Below are positions 33,843 to 39,672 of a DNA stretch of 39,672 nt, in pieces. Each line of letters starts with the position of its first letter. Positions within the stretch are counted from its first letter, which is position 1. This DNA comes from Peribacillus huizhouensis (GTDB lineage Bacteria > Bacillota > Bacilli > Bacillales > DSM-1321), in assembly GCF_014138605.1 (NCBI RefSeq), contig NZ_JACJHX010000025.1, positions 1-39,672 on the forward strand, read 5' to 3'. Under the pieces are notes generated by a model. The model worked only from the letters and a program-made list of their open reading frames with translations, was not told where the DNA came from and searched no databases. The translations under genes were made by a program, and so were the position numbers.

Positions 33843-33971
33843 TTACTCTGCTTTTTGTAAATGTCTCCGCTCAATACGATCTTCAATTTTTGCCAAACGC
33901 TCCTCATCTTGCAACAACTCTTGTTTATTTTCGTTAATTAACTCTGCAAAAGTCTTTTTCTTTCGTTTCAA
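33843..33971 (-). CDS. FbpB-family small basic protein
   Basis: A 42-residue protein below usual ORF size limits: LKRKKKTFAELINENKQELL, QDEERLAKIEDRIERRHLQK, AE. The pattern KRKKK.F.ELI.ENK.ELL.D...L.KIE.RIE.RH is that of the FbpB family, small basic proteins which in B. subtilis act with the sRNA FsrA in iron sparing. The TTG at 33969-33971 is used, with AGGTGG about 9 bases upstream. No convincing Fur box is visible upstream, so iron control cannot be claimed here. Confidence 0.75.
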   Translation of the reverse strand: MKRKKKTFAELINENKQELLQDEERLAKIEDRIERRHLQKAE

Positions 33972-34080
33972 ACCCTTCACCCACCTACCCAATTGTATTT
34001 AACATTACTATTACCAATTAATAAGTGGTTTATAAGTGAACTTTCAAAAAATTCAATTAGCTGTAGAAAGTACCTAAACA

Positions 34081-34169
34081 AAAGGACCAGATCCCAAACA
34101 TCTATATATCGTTTAAGACGTGATGATGACACGATAAACGGTGTATAGAGTGTTTAGATCTGACCCTTT
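34081..34169. repeat. Copy 2 of the palindromic repeat, 3' of yneN
   Basis: A long hairpin: CAGATC (34088-34093) with GATCTG (34157-34162), AAACA with TGTTT, CTATATA with TGTATAG, and CGTTTA with TAAACG, around a loop of about 16 bases. It matches the repeat at 28768-28857 and starts 11 bases past the yneN stop. It may work as its terminator, with T/C-rich flanks. Confidence 0.65.
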
Positions 34170-34180
34170 CATAGACATTC

Positions 34181-34714
34181 TTATTTCATATCCTCAATAA
34201 ATTTTTCCATTGACTGAAGAGAAACTTGACCAATATGTTTCCGGCTAATAAGGCCTTCGCTATCAATAAAATATGTAGTTGGCATAGCCGAAACTTTATA
34301 CCGCTTATTTACAGCATTTTTTATGTTTTGAGAATCAAGCAAGATTGGGAAAGTAACGCCCATTTCATCGACAAAAGTTTGAACATCATTCTGTGAATCA
34401 ATGTTAACCGCAAGTATTACCGTATCTTTACCTAATCCGTTTGCAAATGCCTCCATATCAGGCATTTCCTCACGACACGGTCCACACCAAGTAGCCCAAA
34501 AATTGAGCATGACCTTCTTTCCTCGATAATCCGATAACTTTACCGTCTCACCATTTAGTGTTGCCAATTCAAAGTCGGGTGCCTTTTGGCCGCTACTAAG
34601 ATTGCTTAAGCCACCATTTTCTGCTTCTCGTTCTTCTCTTGTGTCCATAGCCTGAACAATAACAACGATAATAAGCGCAAGTAAAAAAGTTGCTGCCATT
34701 ATTCTTTTGTACAT
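34181..34714 (-). CDS. yneN: Membrane-anchored thiol-disulfide oxidoreductase (ResA/TlpA type, YneN)
   Basis: A 177-residue extracytoplasmic thioredoxin-like protein. A signal-anchor helix (about 5-22, MAATFLLALIIVVIVQ) is followed by an AhpC/TSA-like fold: KAPDFELATLNGETVKLSDY, VMLNFWATWCGPCREEMPDM with the redox pair Cys-Gly-Pro-Cys (about 83-86), and the cis-Pro loop SAMPTTYFID. ResA relatives keep cytochrome c or other secreted thiols reduced; the partner here is unknown. It sits 3' of aconitase as in B. subtilis. No AGGAGG-type site is obvious before the ATG at 34712-34714. Confidence 0.88.
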   Translation of the reverse strand: MYKRIMAATFLLALIIVVIVQAMDTREEREAENGGLSNLSSGQKAPDFELATLNGETVKLSDYRGKKVMLNFWATWCGPCREEMPDMEAFANGLGKDTVILAVNIDSQNDVQTFVDEMGVTFPILLDSQNIKNAVNKRYKVSAMPTTYFIDSEGLISRKHIGQVSLQSMEKFIEDMK

Positions 34715-34857
34715 ATGTATTCACCTAATTCTATTGGATAATTTAATTAGTATTTGGTATCTACTATATCTTACCAATATTCATTGAAGTAATAAAGGTT
34801 TTTAATGAGCAGATTACGAATAAGTAGATTCCTTATAGATATGACATTAATAAAAAA

Positions 34858-34898
34858 GAATGCCCCTTTGCAAAGGTGGACTCCGCCATGCAACATTC
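34858..34898 (-). terminator. Terminator of the aconitase gene
   Basis: On the minus strand GAATG-TTGCA pairs with TGCAA-(5-base bulge)-CATTC, with an inner GGAGTCC stem, followed by TTTTTTATT. It lies about 60 bases past the stop. Confidence 0.65.
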
Positions 34899-34960
34899 AG
34901 TAAACTGTGTGCTGCAGGCGAAGTCTCCTCTTCTAGGACATCCTCTTTATTAAGGTGAAA

Positions 34961-37672
34961 TTACCCTTTTAATTTACCACGTAATACCATTTGTAAAATA
35001 CCGCCATGACGGTAGTAGTCAATTTCAACTTCAGAATCGAATCGAACAAGTACTTCAAATTCTTTTTTGTTTCCAGCTTCATCAGTAGCTGTAACTTTTA
35101 CGATATCACGCGGCTTTACAGTTTCATCAATTTGAACATCAATTGCTTCTTTACCCGTTAAGCCAAGTGTCTCAGCATTTTCACCTGCTTTGAATTGAAG
35201 TGGTAGAACACCCATTAACACTAGATTAGAACGGTGAATACGTTCGAAGCTTTCAGCGATTACTGTTTTAATGCCTAGAAGGTTTGTACCTTTTGCTGCC
35301 CAGTCACGTGAACTTCCCATTCCGTAGTCTTTGCCGGCTAAAATAGCAAGACCAGTACCATCTGCCTTATACTTCATACAAGCATCATAAATAGCCATAA
35401 CATCACCAGTTGGCCAGTAAGTAGTATAACCACCTTCTGTACCAGGAGCTACTTGGTTGCGAATACGAATGTTTGCAAATGTTCCACGCATCATAACTTC
35501 ATGGTTGCCTCGACGTGAACCATATGAGTTAAAATCACGTGGTTTTACGCCATTTTCACGTAAGTAAATACCGGCCGGTGTATCTTTACCGATAGCACCT
35601 GCAGGAGAAATATGGTCCGTTGTAACTGAATCACCGAATTTACCTACAATACGTAAGTCAGAAAGTGCTTCAACTGTACCTGGTTCTGGTGACATTCCTT
35701 CAAAGAATGGCGGATTTTGAATATATGTTGAAGTTGTATCAAATGTATACAATGCTTCATTACTTGTTTGAATCTCATTCCAGCGCTTGTTATCGTTAAA
35801 TACGGTTTCGTATTCTTTTCGGAACAATTCTGGTGTTACAGTTGCTTTAACAACAGCATTTACTTCATCTTGAGAAGGCCAAATATCTTTTAGATAAACA
35901 TCATTACCGTCTTTATCTTTACCTAATGAATCGTTTTGGAGGTCAAAATCCACTGTTCCAGCTAGAGCATATGCTACAACCAACGTTGGTGATGCTAGGT
36001 AGTTTGCTTTAACCAATGGATGGATACGTCCTTCAAAGTTACGGTTACCAGAAAGCACAGACGTTACAAGCAGATCGCCTTCTGCAATGGCTGCTTCGAT
36101 TTCAGGAGCAAGTGGACCCGAGTTTCCAATACAAGTTGTACATCCGTAACCAACAAGGTTGAAGCCTAATTGATCAAGATAAGGCTGTAGACCAGCATCA
36201 CGAAGATAACCAGTAACAACTTTAGACCCAGGTGCTAGTGATGTTTTTACATAGTCAGGAACAGTTAAGCCTTTTTCTACTGCTTTTTTCGCAATTAAGC
36301 CGGCGCCAAGCATAACATACGGGTTAGACGTATTCGTACAACTTGTGATCGCAGCAATTGCGATTGCCCCAGTTTTCATTTTGGACTCATGACCATCTGC
36401 GAAATTCACAGTTACTTCTTTATCAATCTCAGAAGACCCTAAACCAAAGCCTTGGTTCCCCATAGGAGCATTAAGCGCTTCTTTAAAAGATTGTTGCATT
36501 TGAGAAAGTGGAATCAAATCTTGCGGGCGCTTAGGACCTGAAAGATTCGGTTCAATTTCAGATAAATCAAGCTCAATTACATCAGTGTAAATTGGATCTT
36601 CTTTGTCAGGTGTAAAGAACAATCCATTTGCTTTAGAATATGTTTCAACTACTTGAATTAAAGTTTCGTCACGACCGGTCAGACGAAGATAATCAATTGC
36701 TTCTTCATCAACTGGGAAGAAACCACAAGTAGCACCATATTCTGGAGCCATGTTTGCAATAGTTGCACGGTCTGCTAATGGAAGTTTAGATACTCCAGCC
36801 CCAAAGAATTCAACAAATTTACCAACTACTCCATGTTTACGAAGCACTTGTGTCACTTTTAATGCAAGGTCAGTAGCTGTAGTTCCGTTTGGAAGTTCAC
36901 CTGTAAGTTTTACTCCAACAACCTCAGGTACTGGGAAGTATGAAGGTTGGCCAAGCATGCCTGCTTCTGCTTCAATTCCACCTACGCCCCATCCAAGAAC
37001 TCCAATACCATTAATCATTGTTGTATGAGAATCTGTACCAAATACAGAGTCTGGATATACTTCTAAGTCCCCATTTGGAGTGTCAACAGATTGAACAACA
37101 TTGGCTAAATACTCAAGGTTAACTTGGTGAACAATCCCAGTTGCCGGCGGAACTGCACGATAGTTATTGAATGATTTTTGAGCCCAACTAAGGAATTGGT
37201 AGCGCTCAGCATTTCTTTCAAACTCAAGATCCATATTCACTGAAAGTGAATCTAAAGTACCTGCTTTATCTACTTGGACGGAGTGGTCAATAACTAAATC
37301 AACTGGAATTTCAGGATTGATTTTATCAGGATCTTCCCCAAGAGCAGCCATTGCACCGCGCAAAGATGCAAGATCAACAACAGCCGGTACCCCTGTAAAA
37401 TCCTGTAGAATAACACGTGCAGGTTTGAATGGTACATCAATGTCTTTTAATTCGCTAGTCCCCCACTTAGCTAAATTATCGACATGTTCTTTTGTAATAA
37501 CTCTGCCGTCTACTTGGCGCAGTACCGCTTCAAGCAGAACTTTAATGGAATATGGAAGACGAGAAACGTTTCCAACTCCTGCTTTCTCAAGCGCTTCCAA
37601 ATTATAATAGTTATAGCGCTTTCCATCGATTTCAAAAGAAGAGCGTGATTGATACACATCATTTTTTGTCAT
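34961..37672 (-). CDS. acnA: Aconitate hydratase
   Basis: A 903-residue [4Fe-4S] enzyme isomerising citrate to isocitrate in the TCA cycle; known as citB in B. subtilis, where the protein also binds RNA when iron is low. Cluster cysteines are in [15 protein letters not shown] and [16 protein letters not shown]. Substrate/active-site blocks include [20 protein letters not shown] and [19 protein letters not shown] sequence, and the swivelling C-terminal domain carries [14 protein letters not shown]. Length and domain order are those of the AcnA/IRP type. GGGGG lies upstream of the ATG at 37670-37672. The upstream region carries a CcpC-type dyad and a structured leader. Confidence 0.97.
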   Translation of the reverse strand: MTKNDVYQSRSSFEIDGKRYNYYNLEALEKAGVGNVSRLPYSIKVLLEAVLRQVDGRVITKEHVDNLAKWGTSELKDIDVPFKPARVILQDFTGVPAVVDLASLRGAMAALGEDPDKINPEIPVDLVIDHSVQVDKAGTLDSLSVNMDLEFERNAERYQFLSWAQKSFNNYRAVPPATGIVHQVNLEYLANVVQSVDTPNGDLEVYPDSVFGTDSHTTMINGIGVLGWGVGGIEAEAGMLGQPSYFPVPEVVGVKLTGELPNGTTATDLALKVTQVLRKHGVVGKFVEFFGAGVSKLPLADRATIANMAPEYGATCGFFPVDEEAIDYLRLTGRDETLIQVVETYSKANGLFFTPDKEDPIYTDVIELDLSEIEPNLSGPKRPQDLIPLSQMQQSFKEALNAPMGNQGFGLGSSEIDKEVTVNFADGHESKMKTGAIAIAAITSCTNTSNPYVMLGAGLIAKKAVEKGLTVPDYVKTSLAPGSKVVTGYLRDAGLQPYLDQLGFNLVGYGCTTCIGNSGPLAPEIEAAIAEGDLLVTSVLSGNRNFEGRIHPLVKANYLASPTLVVAYALAGTVDFDLQNDSLGKDKDGNDVYLKDIWPSQDEVNAVVKATVTPELFRKEYETVFNDNKRWNEIQTSNEALYTFDTTSTYIQNPPFFEGMSPEPGTVEALSDLRIVGKFGDSVTTDHISPAGAIGKDTPAGIYLRENGVKPRDFNSYGSRRGNHEVMMRGTFANIRIRNQVAPGTEGGYTTYWPTGDVMAIYDACMKYKADGTGLAILAGKDYGMGSSRDWAAKGTNLLGIKTVIAESFERIHRSNLVLMGVLPLQFKAGENAETLGLTGKEAIDVQIDETVKPRDIVKVTATDEAGNKKEFEVLVRFDSEVEIDYYRHGGILQMVLRGKLKG

Positions 37673-37722
37673 CAGAATATTACCCCCTAAAAAACTATAC
37701 GAAAATCATTTGAACATGAAAA

Positions 37723-37728
37723 ATTATA
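37723..37728 (-). promoter_or_regulatory. Possible second -10 element (TATAAT) close to acnA
   Basis: A perfect TATAAT lies about 50 bases before the start codon but lacks a recognisable -35. It lies inside an AACATG...CATGTT inverted repeat (about 37714-37733). It may be a secondary promoter or just part of the leader. Confidence 0.35.
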
Positions 37729-37846
37729 ACATGTTAAGTAAAAATCCCCACATTACCATGTTCTTTTTCAACTATATAAAAAAACCCCTTTTTTGTCGAA
37801 AAGTTTGAATCTTCTCCCATCAAAACTTTTCTTACGAACTAATAGT

Positions 37847-37876
37847 AATATAGAAATGAATATAAGTAAATAACAA
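37847..37876 (-). promoter_or_regulatory. Main acnA (citB) promoter candidate
   Basis: On the minus strand TTGTTA (37871-37876) and TATATT (37847-37852) are 18 bases apart. Transcription would start near 37840, giving a leader of about 168 bases. The leader contains an AT-rich 9-bp hairpin (GAAAAGTTT/AAACTTTTC, about 37799-37832) and an AAAAAA-GGGG-TTTTTT fold. Confidence 0.55.
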
Positions 37877-37893
37877 GAAAGTTATTGTTTTTG

Positions 37894-37908
37894 ATAAGTT
37901 TTACTTAT
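37894..37908. promoter_or_regulatory. CcpC-type operator dyad
   Basis: ATAAGTTTTACTTAT matches the CcpC consensus ATAA-N7-TTAT exactly and is also a near-perfect palindrome. Its centre lies about 61 bases upstream of the inferred start point. In B. subtilis the citB dyad is centred near -66. Citrate-responsive repression of aconitase by CcpC is therefore likely. Confidence 0.7.
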
Positions 37909-38146
37909 ATTAATCAGTTTCGTAATTATTTACTTCCTTATTATATATAGTATTCCCTATATAAACTTAAACAGTCTATTAGTTTTTTTGTTATAACGTT
38001 TCACATTGATTCGGAAGTTATGTGGTCAATTATGTGGTCAAAGTATAGTTAACATGTTGTCAATTTTATTTAAAGTGATTCTCTTTCTAAAAGGCTGTTT
38101 TCACATACTTTGTTGCTTTTCAATCATTTTTACACTAATAACCCGA

Positions 38147-38274
38147 GTTGATTTCCGTTGCAGGTCCTCGCTTTCCGCGGGCGGTCTCAGAAGCCTCCTC
38201 AGTGCTTTGCACTTGCGGGGTCTCCCTCAACACGCTTTTCCCGCAGGAGTCTCGCACCTTCCACTACAATCAAC
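38147..38274. repeat. MITE-like repeat, fuller copy (128 bp)
   Basis: The ends are GTTGATT and AATCAAC. The interior carries CTCGCTTTCCGCGGGCGGTC, AGAAGCCTCCTCAGTGC and TTTTCCCGCAGGAGTCTCGC. It is GC-rich unlike its surroundings and non-coding. A deletion derivative is at 5421-5482. The rest of 37909-38343 has no gene, only a direct repeat TTATGTGGTCAA at about 38018-38041. Confidence 0.7.
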
Positions 38275-38343
38275 ATCTGTTCGAATTGGTTTCTTGCTAA
38301 AAACAACATTCTTTACGAAAAGAGCTTTCTAAAAAGACTTAAA

Positions 38344-38571
38344 TCACCCCCAAACAACTTTCAACCCATTCAATAAAAGGGGCATGATTTGGATTAGAAT
38401 ATAACCTAAATCAGCGTTCTGTATACTACTCCATGCTCTATCACTTTTTCTTAACCTGAAGAATAAGCATGCTCCTACAATAATTACAGAACAAACTGTA
38501 AAACATATAGCAAATATAAGATCAATCAAAGGATCCAAAGTATGGCCAATTGTCACTAATGTCTTACACAT
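38344..38571 (-). CDS. Possible small membrane protein, 75 residues
   Basis: An open frame from ATG 38569-38571 with two hydrophobic stretches: LIDLIFAICFTVCSVIIVGA, then after a basic loop (RLRKSDRAWSS) GYILIQIMPLLLNGLKVV. There is no clear ribosome binding site, and the longer frame to 38655 does not improve this. The opposite strand at 38559-38648 carries protein-like text as well, so one of the two readings is likely spurious. No family is recognised. Confidence 0.3.
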   Translation of the reverse strand: MCKTLVTIGHTLDPLIDLIFAICFTVCSVIIVGACLFFRLRKSDRAWSSIQNADLGYILIQIMPLLLNGLKVVWG

Positions 38572-38806
38572 GTAGCTTTGGAGATTGGAAGGGCTTTGAA
38601 AATATAAGTGTAGAAGAATTATGGGGATATCTTGTGGACGAAAAATAGTTTTCAAATTTTTGTCTCACTTTTATTAAGAAGCCTGACAATTTCCCAACTA
38701 CGTTACTCCACATTCGCTCCCTATAATGGAATAGCTAAAATATGATTTCAATCATAATATTACTTATTTCCTCTTTCACTAAAGCACCAGTTAGTTCAAT
38801 AATAAG

Positions 38807-39394
38807 TTAATCTTGAATCTCCTTATCATATGTTTCTGCAACAAACACAAAATCGAACTGTTCTTTATTAATAAATGTACTTGTTTTAGAACGATAACCT
38901 GTTTTTACACAAACAATATCGACCTCAACAAGGTGAAAACTCACCTTAAAGGCTTCTTTAATATCAAGTCCACCTGTTAGGGAATATATTCCATCCCCAA
39001 ATGACTTGAATACAAGTACCTTTTCTTCCAAACTACTCTCATCCATATCAATCCATTCATCGTTTATGAAAACTTTGAAAGATGGATGCTTTGGAATGCA
39101 CTCGATATGATTTATCCCTTTATAGCAACGTAATGTATACATATAAGTATGCGTTTCATCAGTTTTAACATCAATCCCATATTTAAAAGCAAAGGTCTTA
39201 TAAACTAGCTGATAAAATAATGGCATGATAATATCATCCCATGCGTCATAGGCATGAGCATGAATTGATATTAGATGTGGGTATAAACTAACAAGTGCCT
39301 CTTGAAAATTTAGTAAGATTGTTGTATCTGAAATTTTTTGTAAAGCATCATCTATTTCATGGTCATTAACTCTCGATAATCTTTTATCAATCAT
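38807..39394 (-). CDS. Hypothetical protein, 195 residues
   Basis: Starts MIDKRLSRVNDHEIDDALQK with AAGGAG eight bases before the ATG at 39392-39394. The N-terminal half looks helical (ALVSLYPHLISIHAHAYDAW, DDIIMPLFYQLVYKTFAFKY). The C-terminal half looks beta-rich (SFKVFINDEWIDMDE, FKVSFHLVEVDIVCVKTGYR). There is no membrane segment or signal peptide. No family is recognised. It lies next to an IS3-type element end, 180 bases away, and may be part of an accessory insertion. Confidence 0.6.
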   Translation of the reverse strand: MIDKRLSRVNDHEIDDALQKISDTTILLNFQEALVSLYPHLISIHAHAYDAWDDIIMPLFYQLVYKTFAFKYGIDVKTDETHTYMYTLRCYKGINHIECIPKHPSFKVFINDEWIDMDESSLEEKVLVFKSFGDGIYSLTGGLDIKEAFKVSFHLVEVDIVCVKTGYRSKTSTFINKEQFDFVFVAETYDKEIQD

Positions 39395-39504
39395 ACGATT
39401 TACTCCTTGCATCAGTATTATAAATATATTGAACGTTATTCTAACTTATATAATACTTTACCTTGATCAACTATCCTGACCCGCAACTAAATAAGCTAGA
39501 TTAA

Positions 39505-39537
39505 AAAACTCCTCTTATTTTATTTCAAGAAGAGTTT
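39505..39537. terminator. Hairpin between the hypothetical gene and the IS end
   Basis: AAACTC-c-TCTT pairs with AAGA-a-GAGTTT around an AT loop of about 11 bases. A runs precede it on the plus strand, so the minus-strand reading has a T run after it. It would stop leftward transcription before the 195-residue gene. Confidence 0.5.
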
Positions 39538-39578
39538 ACATAATCACTCTTATCGGTATTGAAAAAGGATCTTCAGTT

Positions 39579-39672
39579 TGGTCTTATCCCCGTCAAGTAG
39601 ACAATTAATAAAAAGGTTCACCTATTAGGCAGCCTTAGCTCTATATTCAGTAGGGCTGAGGTTATTTAATTT
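39579..39672 (-). mobile_element. End of an IS3-family (IS150-like) insertion sequence, partial
   Basis: The outer end begins TGGTCTTATCCCC and continues GTCAAGTAGACA (39592-39603), the form of an IS3/IS150-group terminal inverted repeat starting with TG. Inside it, a transposase reading frame on the minus strand ends at 39625. The rest of the element lies beyond the window, so intactness is unknown. Confidence 0.75.
39625..39672 (-). CDS. IS3-family transposase (OrfB), C-terminal end only
   Basis: The last codons read NNLSPTEYRAKAA and stop at 39625-39627. This tail (LSP.EYR) is characteristic of DDE transposases of the IS3 family (IS150 group). The gene is cut by the window edge, and 15 codons are visible. 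Confidence 0.75.
   Translation of the reverse strand, partial: KLNNLSPTEYRAKAA

Noticed and set aside
33972..34060. Fur box upstream of the FbpB-family gene
   Set aside because: No sequence close to the 7-1-7 TGATAAT-n-ATTATCA pattern is present, so iron regulation is not claimed.
37799..37832. Intrinsic terminator in the aconitase leader
   Set aside because: The hairpin is AT-rich and the T run comes about 17 bases after the stem, too far for a standard terminator.

Overview
The window looks like a chromosomal segment from an endospore-forming member of the Bacillaceae (Bacillus sensu lato, close to the Neobacillus/Peribacillus/Cytobacillus type). It is AT-rich, ribosome binding sites are strong AGGAGG types, GTG and TTG starts are common, and minor spore proteins SspN and Tlp are encoded. 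Gene order from about 21 to 37.7 kb follows the Bacillus subtilis parC-parE-yneT-plsY-yneR-yneQ-yneP ... tlp-sspN ... yneN-citB neighbourhood. The genus assignment is inference; no rRNA or species marker is present.

Region 1 (1-9.4 kb) is accessory and decaying. Intact genes are few and mostly small: YdeI-like, ArsR regulator, DinB/YjoA-like, YrdB-like and several hypotheticals. Between them lie pseudogenes: a Nudix-like 3' fragment, a remnant of a second YdeI gene abutting the intact one, a repeat-rich (probably TPR-like) gene with one stop and one frameshift, and an SRAP (YedK/HMCES) gene with three lesions. There are also palindromes and deleted copies of two short repeat families.

Region 2 (9.4-12.5 kb, minus strand) is NAD salvage: pncA, pncB and nadE lead from nicotinamide through nicotinate and its mononucleotide, with NadE doing the final amidation. 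Region 3 (12.7-19.5 kb, minus strand) is a leucine/isovalerate catabolic operon like B. subtilis yngJ-HGFE: acyl-CoA dehydrogenase, biotin carboxylase, biotin carrier, HMG-CoA lyase, enoyl-CoA hydratase and carboxyltransferase. The acyl-CoA ligase yngI is absent. A TetR regulator lies upstream and a palindromic operator sits in front of the first enzyme gene.

Region 4 (19.7-37.7 kb) is the conserved backbone: a secreted VCBS-like protein, topoisomerase IV (parE-parC), a CoA-binding protein, a purine/pyrimidine permease, plsY, a YycC-type small protein, yneR, yneQ, yneP, a two-domain AAA+ ATPase coupled to yneP, tlp, sspN, an FbpB-family small protein, yneN, and aconitase with an upstream CcpC-type dyad. 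Region 5 (37.7-39.7 kb) holds a MITE-like repeat, two hypothetical genes and the end of an IS3-family element running off the edge.

The most unusual structure is a roughly 320-base non-coding element at 30081-30402 with many perfect stems and two GNRA-type loops. Two shorter derivatives retain both ends and a third site keeps only the right-end hairpin. It looks like a mobile structured RNA/DNA element. A link to IS200/IS605-type guide RNAs is a hypothesis only.
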